Below, piece by piece: positions 26,741 to 35,344 of a stretch of DNA of 64,000 bases. The first letter of the stretch is position 1. Each line of letters begins with the position of its first letter. The notes beneath the pieces are model-generated. The model saw only the letters and a program-made list of their open reading frames with translations. It searched no databases and was not told where the DNA came from. Where the stretch lies: positions 496,001-560,000 of the forward strand of contig NZ_VTOU01000002.1 of NCBI RefSeq assembly GCF_008274695.1, written 5' to 3'. Origin of the DNA: Sphingomonas montanisoli (GTDB taxonomy: Bacteria > Pseudomonadota > Alphaproteobacteria > Sphingomonadales > Sphingomonadaceae). Both the position numbers and the translations under genes were made by a program.

Positions 26741-26808
26741 CGAAGGGTTAACCACATCCGGGCAATGCGCCGCGCCGAAGTCCGACTTTGGTCGAACCGG
26801 GGCGCGCC

Positions 26809-27576
26809 TCAGGAAACCAATATCTCGGCGGATTCGCCTTCGATCACCACGCAGGTCAGGTTGCCCGTGGCATAAGCGCCGGTGTCGATCGAGATACGGT
26901 CGCGCGTCAGCAGCGGCTTTTCGATCACGGTATGGCCGTGCACCACGCGCCAGCGCAGGTTGATGCCCGCGAAAAAAGGGTCGCGAATCATCAGCAGGTC
27001 TTCGCGGCGCTGCTGCTCGATCGGTTTGCCCGGCCGGATGCCGGCATGGACGAACAGATAGCCGCCCAGCTCGATCCACAGTTCGAGTGATTCGAGGAAG
27101 GCGAGGTGGGCGGCCGGCAACGCTTCGATCAGCCCCTGGCGCAACTGTTCGTCGCGGCTTTCGCGCGATTCCCCGGCGGGCTTGACGCTATAGCTCGCCA
27201 GCGTCGCCATCCCGCCATGCGCGAACCAGGCCGGACCGATCTTCGCATCCTCCAGGAAACGGAGCATCGCATCTTCGTGATTGCCCAGCAGGAAGCGCGC
27301 GGGAAGGCCCGCGAAGCGGCGATGGCGCAGCACGTTGATAATGCCCGATGAATCCGGCCCGCGATCGATATAATCGCCCAGAAAAATGACGATCGCATCG
27401 CCCTGCGGCGGCCGTTTGATCAGGTCGCGGCGGATCGCCGGCTCCAGCATCAGCATGCAATCGAGCCGCCCGTGTACGTCGCCGATGGCATAGACGCGGA
27501 GCCCCGATGGCAGCGATGCCGGGGCGCGGGAAGGTGCCTTGCGGCGCCGCAGGAAATCGAATGAGAAACGGGACAT
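26809..27576 (-). CDS. Metallophosphatase (PPP-type serine/threonine phosphatase-like)
   Basis: A 255-residue calcineurin-like phosphoesterase. Metal and phosphate motifs in order: GDVHGR (32-37), GDYIDRGPDS (67-76), GNHE and a late HGHT. The basic N-terminus (SRFSFDFLRRRK) is an extension of about 25 residues. Such enzymes resemble bacterial PrpA/ApaH-type phosphatases; the substrate is not known. Divergent from the polysaccharide export gene with 56 bases between the starts. Confidence 0.9.
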   Translation of the reverse strand: MSRFSFDFLRRRKAPSRAPASLPSGLRVYAIGDVHGRLDCMLMLEPAIRRDLIKRPPQGDAIVIFLGDYIDRGPDSSGIINVLRHRRFAGLPARFLLGNHEDAMLRFLEDAKIGPAWFAHGGMATLASYSVKPAGESRESRDEQLRQGLIEALPAAHLAFLESLELWIELGGYLFVHAGIRPGKPIEQQRREDLLMIRDPFFAGINLRWRVVHGHTVIEKPLLTRDRISIDTGAYATGNLTCVVIEGESAEILVS

Positions 27577-27632
27577 GGCGCGCTTTATGCACTATAAGGA
27601 GAATAGCGATTTTTCCTAGGTGGGGTTTAACC

Positions 27633-28241
27633 GTGCGTACCAGAGTATTGATGTGGCTTGGCCTTCTCCTCGCTTCCATGACGATTCAGCCTGCCATGGC
27701 GCAGGACGTGACTGCCCCTGCCGGGTCGGCACCCCTCGCCGCGGCGCAGGCGGCCGCTTCGGGTCCCGTGCGGGGCACCGAAGGCTATCGTCTGGGCGCG
27801 GGCGACAAGGTGAAGATCGCGATCTACAACGAAGACATGCTCTCGGGCCAATATGAGATCAGCGGCGCGGGCATGATGTCGCTGCCGTTGATCGGCGAGG
27901 TTCCGGTCGCGGGGCGCAGCGTCCCCGAAGTCATCACCTATCTCACCAAGACGCTCAAGGATGGCGGCTACATGCTCAATCCATCGGTTTCGATGGAAGT
28001 GCTGAACTACCGCCCGTTCTATGTGCTGGGTGAGATCAAGGATCCGGGCAAATATGCCTATGTCAGCGATATGAATGTGCTCAATGCCGTCGCGCTGGCG
28101 GGCGGCTACACCTATCGCGCGAAGAAGGACAAGGTCCTGATCATCCGCGCGAGTGATCCCGAAAAGAAGGAACAGGTCGCCAAGCCCGGCGATCAGGTGA
28201 TGCCCGGCGACATCATCCGTATTCCCGAACGCTTCTTCTGA
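27633..28241 (+). CDS. Polysaccharide export protein (Wza/GumB-type, Poly_export and SLBB)
   Basis: A 202-residue exported protein with a signal peptide of about 23 residues ending AMA. The Poly_export domain (YRLGAGDKVKIAIYNEDMLSG...) is followed by a single SLBB-like domain (FYVLGEIKDPGKYAY) and a short end IRIPERFF. There is no lipobox Cys and no long C-terminal helix, so it is the short periplasmic type. It would form part of the channel for exopolysaccharide. GTG start at 27633 after AGGTGGGG; an ATG six codons on is the alternative. galE-ugd nearby supply sugar nucleotides. Confidence 0.88.
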   Translation: MRTRVLMWLGLLLASMTIQPAMAQDVTAPAGSAPLAAAQAAASGPVRGTEGYRLGAGDKVKIAIYNEDMLSGQYEISGAGMMSLPLIGEVPVAGRSVPEVITYLTKTLKDGGYMLNPSVSMEVLNYRPFYVLGEIKDPGKYAYVSDMNVLNAVALAGGYTYRAKKDKVLIIRASDPEKKEQVAKPGDQVMPGDIIRIPERFF

Positions 28242-28252
28242 TTCCTATCGAT

Positions 28253-28271
28253 CCTCCCCCTGGCGGGGAGG
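28253..28271. repeat. Short family A-like hairpin
   Basis: CCTCCCCCTGGCGGGGAGG followed by ATTAAAG, 12 bases after the export gene. Probably a single repeat arm serving as a terminator-like hairpin. Confidence 0.6.
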
Positions 28272-28382
28272 ATTAAAGCCCCAACCAAATCAGCCCTAAC
28301 GTCGCGCTAACCAGCCCTGGTAGCCATGTGGTGAGGGGCTGGGGCTAGATCAGGATCCGCACAGCAGAGGCGGAAACTGATC

Positions 28383-29000
28383 ATGGCGTATTTGATGAAC
28401 GGTTCGGTCACCTTCGGCGCGCGGTTTCGCGCGGCGGCGCTCGGCCTGATGGCGACTCTGTCGCTGTCGGCTTGCGCGACCGATCAGGGTGGCGCGCGCG
28501 TCGGCAGCGCATCGGGCGCGATGCGCGACGGCGGGATCGTGATGCCGCCGGCCGGCTGGCTCAACTTCTGTGGCCAGAACGCCAACGATCCTTCGTGCAA
28601 GGTCGTCCGGCTCGATCAGACCCGCTGGAAAGAGCTTCAGGCCGTGCAGGCGAGCCTTCGCGCGGTGCGTCAGGTCGCTGAAAAGAAAGGGCAGGCCGAC
28701 GTCTGGCAGGTTGCCAATGGCCAGGGCGATTGTGAGGATATCGCGCTTCTCGCCCGCGCCCGCCTGCTCGCCGCGGGCTGGCCGCTGTCGGCGGTGCGTC
28801 TGGCGACCGCGTGGACCGAAAATGGCGACTATCATACGATCCTGACGGTCGATGCGGTCAAGAACGGCACGCCGATCACCTACGTGCTGGATAATCGCTT
28901 CGCGGTTGTGCTGTCCTACGGCAAGCTCGAAGAGATCGGCTATCGCTTCCACATGCGGCAGGCCGCGCGTGGCCCCAACTGGGTCGCCGTTCGTTCGTGA
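28383..29000 (+). CDS. Bacterial transglutaminase-like cysteine proteinase (BTLCP), lipoprotein-like
   Basis: A 205-residue exported protein. The signal segment ends in L-S-A-C31, a possible lipobox. The transglutaminase-like triad is Cys117 (QGDCEDIA), His151 (YHTILTV) and Asp170 (VLDNRF). The family includes LapG, the periplasmic protease that releases adhesins under cyclic-di-GMP control. Two further Cys (63 and 72) may pair. No LapD or adhesin gene is near; the neighbour is a polysaccharide export gene, so a surface or biofilm role is plausible inference. Confidence 0.87.
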   Translation: MAYLMNGSVTFGARFRAAALGLMATLSLSACATDQGGARVGSASGAMRDGGIVMPPAGWLNFCGQNANDPSCKVVRLDQTRWKELQAVQASLRAVRQVAEKKGQADVWQVANGQGDCEDIALLARARLLAAGWPLSAVRLATAWTENGDYHTILTVDAVKNGTPITYVLDNRFAVVLSYGKLEEIGYRFHMRQAARGPNWVAVRS

Positions 29001-29024
29001 TCCCTAGACGCTGAAGTCGGATCG

Positions 29025-29150
29025 TCAGGATATGGCGGTCGCTGCCATCACGCCGATTCCGACCCATAAGGCCATGCTGATCGGCAGGCCCAGGATCAGG
29101 CCGTGTAAAGCCTTGGCAGCGCGCGGACGCGTCGTTTCGATCGGTCGCAT
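29025..29150 (-). CDS. Very small single-helix membrane protein
   Basis: A 41-residue protein found by reading the minus strand: a basic N-terminus (RPIETTRPRAAK) then one hydrophobic helix (about 17-40). The ATG at 29150 is preceded by GGAGGAGAGGT, one of the best ribosome binding sites in the window. Convergent with the protease gene. Function unknown. Confidence 0.7.
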   Translation of the reverse strand: MRPIETTRPRAAKALHGLILGLPISMALWVGIGVMAATAIS

Positions 29151-29255
29151 ACCTCTCCTCCGGCCGGCGTCAACGCGTCGGCGCTTGTCTGACAATCAGT
29201 GAATGCCCGCTACGCAAACGATGCGCGCGATCACAAAGTTCCCGCGTGGGAAACG

Positions 29256-29594
29256 TCAGCGGTGGAGGACGAACTTTCGAAACACGACGATCGCGATCAC
29301 CAGCAGCAGCGCGATCACCACCAGCCAGGCGCGCGACATGCGCTGGGTCGGCGGTTTGGGGGTCCAGCCTTCGGGCAACTCATCGGCCCGCATCTCGCGC
29401 CAGCCGCGGCGAGAGCGAACAAGGTCAGCGCCGCAATGGCCGCATTCGGAAAGCGCACGGTGGCCGATCATGATCACCGATGCGCGCCGATGAAAACCCA
29501 TCTGGCAGGCATAGCGTTTCGCTTGCCTACGCATACGATGCGATGCGCGACGACCCTCCGTGGGCGGGGGTAGGGTTGGGGCCTCTGTAGCCAT
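29256..29594 (-). CDS. C-x4-H / C-x2-C putative zinc protein with C-terminal membrane anchor
   Basis: About 112 residues. The middle has ACQMGFH (C-x4-H) and, 17 residues on, SECGHCG; after a linker with WTPKPP a single hydrophobic helix (about 90-108) closes the protein. The C-x4-H plus ECxHCG pair matches the soluble 68-residue protein at 2263-2469, so this is an anchored relative. The start is uncertain: ATG at 29594 is used, with 29534 as an alternative; neither has a good ribosome site. Function unknown. Confidence 0.62.
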   Translation of the reverse strand: MATEAPTLPPPTEGRRASHRMRRQAKRYACQMGFHRRASVIMIGHRALSECGHCGADLVRSRRGWREMRADELPEGWTPKPPTQRMSRAWLVVIALLLVIAIVVFRKFVLHR

Positions 29595-29723
29595 CCACTT
29601 ATCCCGATTCCTCACGATACGTTGCGCTGCAACATCGCAGATTTCGGGGGGATGATCCAGAGATTTGCTTTGAAAATGGCCCATTGCCGACACAACTCGC
29701 CGACAGTTGAGCCGATTTCCCGA

Positions 29724-30038
29724 CTAACGCCGCAGTCTGGGCCGCAGGTGCAAGAGCAACAGGATCATGGTCGGCCAGAACAGGGTTGTCACCGCATCGC
29801 CGATCGTATCGGGCCAGCGCCAACTGCCGTGAACATAGCGATCCGCGCACTCGTTCGCCGCTTCCGCCGCCGCCACGATCAGGATCGGGCGTATGTCGCG
29901 CAGTGGCCTGCGCAGGATCAGCGCGGCCGCCAGCCAGATCAGCAGACCGGCATGGAGATGCGCGGCTCGATCGCTGCCGCTCGCCCCCTCGATCCACAGG
30001 GTCAGGTGCTCGTAGCGGGTCAGCAGCCAATGGGTCAT
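29724..30038 (-). CDS. Small VanZ-like membrane protein
   Basis: A 104-residue protein with about three hydrophobic helices (about 28-42, 47-60 and 84-98) and a conserved-looking loop with YVHGSWRWPDTIGD. It resembles short VanZ-like or unnamed sphingomonad membrane proteins. ATG at 30038, divergent from the 82-residue gene at 30093. Function unknown. Confidence 0.7.
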   Translation of the reverse strand: MTHWLLTRYEHLTLWIEGASGSDRAAHLHAGLLIWLAAALILRRPLRDIRPILIVAAAEAANECADRYVHGSWRWPDTIGDAVTTLFWPTMILLLLHLRPRLRR

Positions 30039-30092
30039 GACATTAAGGCTTTGTTTACGAGCGCGGCGCTATTTTCTGCGCAGAGGTGAGAC

Positions 30093-30341
30093 ATGGCCAA
30101 GACACAGTTCCGACTGCCGATTTCGATCGATGCCGATGCCATCGGCCCGCGGCTCCCGCAGGACGGTGACGTCGCGGTGCACTCGCCCGTCCACGCGCTC
30201 CAGAAGCGGATTGCCGCCTCGGCGGTCGTTGCGCCCGCGCCTTTCACCATCCGCCCAGCCGCGATGCGCCTGACGTTGTTCGTCGCGGTGCCGCTGGTCA
30301 TGTGGGCCAGCCTGTTCCGGGCGGCGACCACCCTCATCTGA
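30093..30341 (+). CDS. Small C-terminally anchored membrane protein
   Basis: An 82-residue protein: a soluble N-terminal half (FRLPISIDADAIGPRLP) then one hydrophobic helix (about 58-80). The ATG is preceded by AGAGGTGAGAC. Convergent with galE, 18 bases away. It belongs to a cluster of four small proteins at 29.0-30.3 kb, three of them with membrane helices at or near the C-terminus. Function unknown. Confidence 0.68.
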   Translation: MAKTQFRLPISIDADAIGPRLPQDGDVAVHSPVHALQKRIAASAVVAPAPFTIRPAAMRLTLFVAVPLVMWASLFRAATTLI

Positions 30342-30359
30342 TAGCGCGCGGTGCGGGGA

Positions 30360-31364
30360 TTATCCCCGTTCCGCCAGCTTGCGTTCCCACGCGAGCGCAT
30401 GGGCCACGATCGTGTCGAGATCGGCCAGCTTGGGCCGCCACGGCGTCGTCGCCAGGATACGGCTGTTGTCGGCGATCAGCGCATCGGGATCGCCAGCGCG
30501 GCGCGGCTCCAGCTTGCGCACGATCGTCTGGTTGGTCACGCGATCGACCGCGTCGAGCACTTCCAGCACCGAAAAACCCCGGCCATAGCCGCAATTCATG
30601 ATGTGGCTTGTCGCCGGGTCGGCGATCAGCGTCTCCAGCGCGTGGATATGCGCCGCCGCCAGATCGCTGACGTGGATATAGTCGCGCACGCCCGTGCCAT
30701 CCGGGGTCGCATAGTCGGTGCCGAACACCGCGACCGACTCGCGCCGGCCCGTCGCCGCCTCGACCGCGACTTTGATCAGGTGCGTCGCACCCGCGGTCGA
30801 CTGGCCTGAACGCCCTTCGGGATCGGCGCCCGCGACGTTGAAGTAACGCAGCGCGCAATAGTTGATCGGATGCGCGAAGGCGACGTCCTTCAACATCGCC
30901 TCGGTCATCAGCTTCGACATGCCGTAGGGATTGATCGGCACGGTCGGAGTATCCTCGCGCACCGGGCTTTCGTCCGGAATGCCGTAGGTCGCCGCGGTCG
31001 ACGAGAAGATGAAATGCTTCACCCCGCCCGCCACCGCGCTGCCGATCAGGCTGCGGCTCTTGGCGGTATTGTTGTGATAATATTTGAGCGGGTCGCTCAC
31101 CGATTCGGGCACCACCACCGATCCGGCGAAGTGCATGATCGCGCCGACATTCTGTTCGGCGATGATCTTTGCCAGCAGCGCCTCGTCGGCGATGTCGCCC
31201 TGATAGAAGGTCGCGCCCTCGGCAACGGCCCAGCGGAAGCCGGTGACCAGATTGTCGATCACCGCGACCTTCCATCCCGCATCGAGCAGGGCGAGGACCG
31301 CATGGCTCCCGATATAGCCGGCACCGCCGGTGACGAGGACGGTGAAAGGCTTGTCGGTCGCCAT
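30360..31364 (-). CDS. galE: UDP-glucose 4-epimerase
   Basis: A 334-residue extended short-chain dehydrogenase that interconverts UDP-glucose and UDP-galactose. The NAD site GGAGYIGSH is at residues 13-21, and the catalytic YxxxK pair is in NPYGMSK with the upstream SSTAATYG serine. The ALRYFNVAGADP segment is typical of GalE. It is 13 bases downstream of ugd, so both are likely one operon making UDP-sugars for surface polysaccharide. Confidence 0.95.
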   Translation of the reverse strand: MATDKPFTVLVTGGAGYIGSHAVLALLDAGWKVAVIDNLVTGFRWAVAEGATFYQGDIADEALLAKIIAEQNVGAIMHFAGSVVVPESVSDPLKYYHNNTAKSRSLIGSAVAGGVKHFIFSSTAATYGIPDESPVREDTPTVPINPYGMSKLMTEAMLKDVAFAHPINYCALRYFNVAGADPEGRSGQSTAGATHLIKVAVEAATGRRESVAVFGTDYATPDGTGVRDYIHVSDLAAAHIHALETLIADPATSHIMNCGYGRGFSVLEVLDAVDRVTNQTIVRKLEPRRAGDPDALIADNSRILATTPWRPKLADLDTIVAHALAWERKLAERG

Positions 31365-31377
31365 CTTGATCGATCCC

Positions 31378-32685
31378 TTACTGCGCGCGGCCGATGCCGG
31401 TATATTGCAAGCCGGCCGCAGCCACGTCGGCGGGCGGATAGACGTTGCGCAGGTCGACCAGGATCGGTGCCTTCAGCATCCCCGCGATCCGCTTCAGGTC
31501 CAGCGCGCGGAAGGCGTCCCATTCGGTCACCAGCACCAGCGCGTCAGCGCCGTCGGCGACGTCATAGGGCTTTGCGACGAACTCGACGTCCTTCATGACC
31601 ATCTTCGCCTGTTCGACGCTTTCGGGGTCGTAGGCGCGCACCTTCGCGCCCGCATCCTGCAGCGCCTGGACGATGGCGATCGACGGCGCGTCGCGCATGT
31701 CGTCGGTGTTGGGCTTGAACGCGAGGCCGAGCAGGCCAACCGTCTTGCCGCGCACTTCGCCGCCCATCGCGTGGATCACCTTGCGGCCCATCGCGCGCTT
31801 GCGGTTGTCGTTCACGGTCACGACCGCCTCGACGATGCGCAGCGGCACGTCATTGTCCTCGGCGGTCTTGAGCAGGGCGAGCGTGTCCTTGGGGAAGCAC
31901 GAACCGCCATAGCCCGGGCCGGCGTGGAGGAATTTGGAGCCGATCCGTCCGTCCAGCCCGATGCCGCGCGCAACCTCCTGCACGTCCGCGCCCGCCTTTT
32001 CGCACAGGTCGGCGACTTCGTTGATGAAAGTGATCTTGGTCGCCAGGAAGGCGTTGGCCGCATATTTGATCATCTCGGCCGAACGGCGCGCGGTGATCAT
32101 CAGCGGGGCCTTGTTGAGCGAGAGCGGACGATAGACGTCCTGCATCACCTTGGTCGCTTCGGGCCCTTCGCAGCCGACGACGATGCGGTCGGGGCGCTTG
32201 AAATCCTCGATCGCCGCGCCTTCGCGCAGGAATTCGGGGTTCGACGCGACCCAGATCTGCTTGTCAGGCGCGACTTCGGCGACGATGCGCTCGATCTCGT
32301 CGCCGGTGCCGACCGGCACGGTCGACTTGGTGACGATCACGCATGGCTTGGTCACCGCCAGCGCGACATCCTTGGCCGCGGCATAGACATAGCTGAGATC
32401 GGCATGGCCATCGCCACGGCGCGACGGCGTGCCGACCGCGATGAACACGGCGTCGGCATCCTTGACGCCCTCGACCACGTCGGTGGTGAAGGTGATCCGT
32501 CCGGCGCGGACGTTGCTCGCGACCAGCTCGGCCAGGCCCGGCTCGAAGATCGGCATGATGCCGGCCTCGATCTTGTCGATCTTCGATTTGTCGAGGTCGA
32601 CGCAGCACACGTCATGGCCGAAATCGGCGAAGCAGGCGCCGGACACAAGACCCACATAACCCGTGCCGATCATCGTGATACGCAT
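31378..32685 (-). CDS. ugd: UDP-glucose 6-dehydrogenase
   Basis: A 435-residue enzyme oxidising UDP-glucose to UDP-glucuronate with 2 NAD+. N-terminal NAD site GTGYVGLVSGACFA, the KSTVPVGTG segment, the ANPEFLREGxA-type loop and the active-site Cys in GSCFPKD are all present; a C-terminal UDP-binding domain follows. First gene of ugd-galE. UDP-glucuronate is a precursor for gellan-type sphingans, so an exopolysaccharide role fits with the export protein 4 kb away. Confidence 0.96.
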   Translation of the reverse strand: MRITMIGTGYVGLVSGACFADFGHDVCCVDLDKSKIDKIEAGIMPIFEPGLAELVASNVRAGRITFTTDVVEGVKDADAVFIAVGTPSRRGDGHADLSYVYAAAKDVALAVTKPCVIVTKSTVPVGTGDEIERIVAEVAPDKQIWVASNPEFLREGAAIEDFKRPDRIVVGCEGPEATKVMQDVYRPLSLNKAPLMITARRSAEMIKYAANAFLATKITFINEVADLCEKAGADVQEVARGIGLDGRIGSKFLHAGPGYGGSCFPKDTLALLKTAEDNDVPLRIVEAVVTVNDNRKRAMGRKVIHAMGGEVRGKTVGLLGLAFKPNTDDMRDAPSIAIVQALQDAGAKVRAYDPESVEQAKMVMKDVEFVAKPYDVADGADALVLVTEWDAFRALDLKRIAGMLKAPILVDLRNVYPPADVAAAGLQYTGIGRAQ

Positions 32686-32864
32686 ATGTTTCCCACCCCA
32701 CTCGTCGCGACGTCATGCCGTCGGTAGCCGGCTCGGTCGACACAATTGTTACATGGCCGACCCGAGCCACCCCTAACCGCGCGCCGGGGATGCTGCAATG
32801 CGGCAAATAGCTGTGGGCTTCCCATACGCGACGAATCCCAATAGGGAGACGATCAATCGGCTTG

Positions 32865-32940
32865 GGGCGCTTAGCTCAGTTGGTAGAGCATCTCGTTTAC
32901 ACCGAGAGGGTCGGCGGTTCGAGCCCGTCAGCGCCCACCA
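32865..32940 (+). tRNA. tRNA-Val (anticodon TAC)
   Basis: A 76-base cloverleaf with encoded CCA. Acceptor GGGCGCT pairs with AGCGCCC. The anticodon stem TCTCG/CGAGA encloses TTTACAC, giving anticodon TAC. The T-arm is GCGGTTCGAGCCCGT. Confidence 0.96.
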
Positions 32941-32962
32941 TTTCCCAAGCACAGGATTCCCG

Positions 32963-33739
32963 ATGGCCGCCGGAATTCGCGTCGATCAAATGTTGGTGGA
33001 TCGCGGCCTCGTCGAAAGCCGCGCGCGGGGGCAGGCGCTGATCCTCGCCGGCCTCGTCTTTTCGGGCGAGACGAAGATCGCCAAGGCCGGCCAGCCGATC
33101 AGGCCGGATGCCCCGCTGGAGGTGCGCGGCCGCGATCATCCCTGGGTGTCGCGCGGCGGGGTGAAGCTCGCCCACGCGCTCGATCATTTCGGCTGGGACG
33201 TGGCCGGTGCGGTTGCGATCGACGTCGGTTCGTCGACCGGCGGCTTTACCGACGTGTTGCTGACCAAGGGCGCGACGCGGGTCTATGCGGTCGATTCGGG
33301 CACCAACCAGCTTGCATGGAAATTGCGCCAGGACGATCGCGTCATCGTCCACGAACAGACCAATGCGCGCCACCTCACCGCCGCGGAAATCCCCGAGCCG
33401 GTCGACGTCATCGTGTGCGACGCGAGTTTCATCGCGCTCGCCAAGGTGCTCGATACCCCGCTGACCTTCGCCAAGCCCGGCGCGCGACTCGTCGCGCTCG
33501 TGAAGCCGCAGTTCGAAGCGGAGCGGGGCGAAGTCGGCAAAGGCGGCGTGGTGCGCGATCCAGCGATCCACCAGCGCGTCTGCGATGCCGCCGCCGATTG
33601 GGCCCGTTCGAAGGGCTGGCGCGTCGAAGGCGTGGTGCCCAGCCCGATCACCGGGCCGGAAGGCAATGTCGAATTCCTGCTGGCCGCACATCTCGCCGCA
33701 CCCGATCTCGACAGCGAAGCGAGCGAGAGGCATGGGTGA
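32963..33739 (+). CDS. tlyA: TlyA-family 2'-O-ribose rRNA methyltransferase
   Basis: A 258-residue protein. An N-terminal S4 RNA-binding domain (about 4-60: RVDQMLVDRGLVESRARGQ) joins an FtsJ-like methyltransferase with the AdoMet motif DVGSSTGGF at about 90-98 and a KPQFE segment. TlyA methylates rRNA (16S C1409 and 23S C1920 in mycobacteria) and is often misnamed a haemolysin. ATG at 32963, 22 bases after tRNA-Val. A palindromic repeat follows its stop. Confidence 0.92.
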   Translation: MAAGIRVDQMLVDRGLVESRARGQALILAGLVFSGETKIAKAGQPIRPDAPLEVRGRDHPWVSRGGVKLAHALDHFGWDVAGAVAIDVGSSTGGFTDVLLTKGATRVYAVDSGTNQLAWKLRQDDRVIVHEQTNARHLTAAEIPEPVDVIVCDASFIALAKVLDTPLTFAKPGARLVALVKPQFEAERGEVGKGGVVRDPAIHQRVCDAAADWARSKGWRVEGVVPSPITGPEGNVEFLLAAHLAAPDLDSEASERHG

Positions 33740-33761
33740 GGCAATGGCATCCAATCACAGC

Positions 33762-33845
33762 CGTCATTCCCGCAAAGGCGGGAACCTATCCCGTCTGTCC
33801 ACAGGGGCAGGCTTTGGATGGGCCCCCGCCTGCGCGGGGGTGACG
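33762..33845. repeat. Family D palindromic intergenic repeat, copy 1
   Basis: Starts CGTCATTCCCGCAAAGGCGGG and ends CCCCCGCCTGCGCGGGGGTGACG, an imperfect inverted repeat of about 84 bases. Lies between tlyA and tspO; its right edge is 11 bases from the tspO ATG. Confidence 0.88.
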
Positions 33846-33856
33846 AAGGATATCGA

Positions 33857-34411
33857 ATGAACGAACTCGCTTCCCCGGGCCAATTGCGCCTGTCTTATCT
33901 CCGCTGGGCGCTCGTCACCGTGCCCTCGATCGTCCTGCTGGGCATCCTGTCGGGCCGCGTTTCGCAATCGGGCTATGGCAATCCGTGGTTCGATGCGCTG
34001 GTGAAGCCCGCGATCATGCCGCCGGGCTGGGCCTTCGGCCTCGCCTGGACGATCCTGTACGTCCTGATGGGCCTCGCCTTCGCGATGATCCTCAACGCCC
34101 GTCGCGCGAAGGGCAGGGGGCTGGCGATCACGTTGTTCCTGATCCAGCTCGTGATGAACCTCGCCTGGTCGCCCTTATTCTTCGCCGCGCATCAGGTGAC
34201 GGCCGCGCTGGGCCTGATCGTCGCGCTGGCGCTGTTGAACGTCGTCGTCGCGGCGGTTTTCTGGCGCATCCGGCCCGTCGCGGGATTGTTGTTCGTGCCC
34301 TATATCCTGTGGCTCGGCTTCGCGACCGGCCTCAATTACCAGATCCACGTATTGAACCCCGATGCTGAACGGCTTGCGCCGGGCAGCTCGGATACCCAGA
34401 TTTCGCTTTGA
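33857..34411 (+). CDS. tspO: TspO/MBR family protein
   Basis: A 184-residue membrane protein with five hydrophobic helices, as the family requires. Conserved residues are in WFDALVKPAIMPPGWAF, LAWTILYVLMG, LVMNLAWSPLFF and LWLGFATGLNY. TspO proteins bind tetrapyrroles and influence their export or stress signalling; in Rhodobacter TspO represses photopigment genes. ATG at 33857 after GAAGGA, part of which comes from the repeat end. Not in an operon with heme genes here. Confidence 0.92.
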   Translation: MNELASPGQLRLSYLRWALVTVPSIVLLGILSGRVSQSGYGNPWFDALVKPAIMPPGWAFGLAWTILYVLMGLAFAMILNARRAKGRGLAITLFLIQLVMNLAWSPLFFAAHQVTAALGLIVALALLNVVVAAVFWRIRPVAGLLFVPYILWLGFATGLNYQIHVLNPDAERLAPGSSDTQISL

Positions 34412-34480
34412 TTATTTGATTGCCGCGATTTCGATCCGGCAGATGCCATCCACCTCGAAATCGCTGATAGGAGCATTGCA

Positions 34481-34729
34481 ATGCAGTCCGAAAACCGCCT
34501 GTTCGACGATTTCGTCAAGATGATGAACGGCGCCGCCGGCACGATCGCCGGCATGGGGCGTGAGGCCGAAGCGGGCATCAAGGACCGCGCGAAGGACTGG
34601 ATCGGCGGGCTCGATTTCGTCAGCCGCGAGGAATTCGAGGCCGTCAAGGCAATGGCCGTCGCCGCACGCGACGAGGCCGATGCCCTGCGCGCCCGCCTCG
34701 ACGCGCTCGAGGCCAAGACAAAAGGCTGA
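34481..34729 (+). CDS. UbiK/YqiC-type BMFP-domain protein
   Basis: An 82-residue membrane-fusogenic-type protein. A basic amphipathic N-terminal helix (LFDDFVKMMNGAAGTIAGM) is followed by FVSREEFEAVKAMAVAARDEADAL, a C-terminal trimeric coiled coil typical of the BMFP family. UbiK in E. coli supports aerobic ubiquinone synthesis. ATG after ATAGGAGC. Function in this organism is by family only. Confidence 0.85.
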   Translation: MQSENRLFDDFVKMMNGAAGTIAGMGREAEAGIKDRAKDWIGGLDFVSREEFEAVKAMAVAARDEADALRARLDALEAKTKG

Positions 34730-34827
34730 CACTATCCACAGCTTTGTAGGATTTGCCGGCTATTGCGGCTTGAACCGTCGCGCCATCCGCGCCACGGCTT
34801 ATCCAGCGCCATCCCGGGGGAGAAGGC

Positions 34828-35337
34828 ATGGACGTGGACGATTTTGAATCGGTGCGCTTTTCGGGCACGCCGATCGACCTGCTCGAACAATATTTCGCGG
34901 CGCACGGCTGGAGCCATGAGCGCCAGGGCGATGACGAGGTCGTCGCCCAATATGCCGGCAGCTGGGCGAAGTACGAGCTGCGCGCGGTGTGGCGCGAGGA
35001 GGACAGCGTCCTCCAATTCCTCGCCTTCCCTGACATCCGCGTCACGACGGACAAGCGTTCGGCGGTGTACGAGACGATGGGCCTGATCAACGAACAGCTC
35101 TGGCTCGGCCATTTCGAACTGTGGCAGTCGTCGGGTCTGGTGCTGTTCCGCCACGCGGCGCTTCTCGAACGCAGCGACGATATGGTGCTGACGCTCGATC
35201 AGGCCGAAACGCTGGTCGAAACCGCGATCGACGAATGCGAGCGCTTCTATCCGGTGTTCCAGTTCGTCCTGTGGTCGGACAAGTCGCCCGCCGACGCGAT
35301 CGCCTCCGCGATGATCGAGACGCGCGGGGAAGCTTGA
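34828..35337 (+). CDS. YbjN-domain protein
   Basis: A 169-residue soluble protein of the YbjN family, which has a fold like type III secretion chaperones. Recognisable parts are FLAFPDIRV, a middle WLGHFELWQSSGLVLFRHA and a helical end with VETAIDECERFYPVFQFVLW. ATG after GGGAGAAGGC. It precedes proC with a family D repeat between them, an order common in sphingomonads as far as I recall. Role unclear; overproduced YbjN affects motility and stress in E. coli. Confidence 0.85.
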   Translation: MDVDDFESVRFSGTPIDLLEQYFAAHGWSHERQGDDEVVAQYAGSWAKYELRAVWREEDSVLQFLAFPDIRVTTDKRSAVYETMGLINEQLWLGHFELWQSSGLVLFRHAALLERSDDMVLTLDQAETLVETAIDECERFYPVFQFVLWSDKSPADAIASAMIETRGEA

Positions 35338-35344
35338 CCCCATT

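Noticed and set aside
31330-32727. A 465-codon plus-strand frame opposite ugd
   Set aside because: Exact shadow of a strongly conserved gene; translation is rich in Arg, His, Asp and Gly without any motif.
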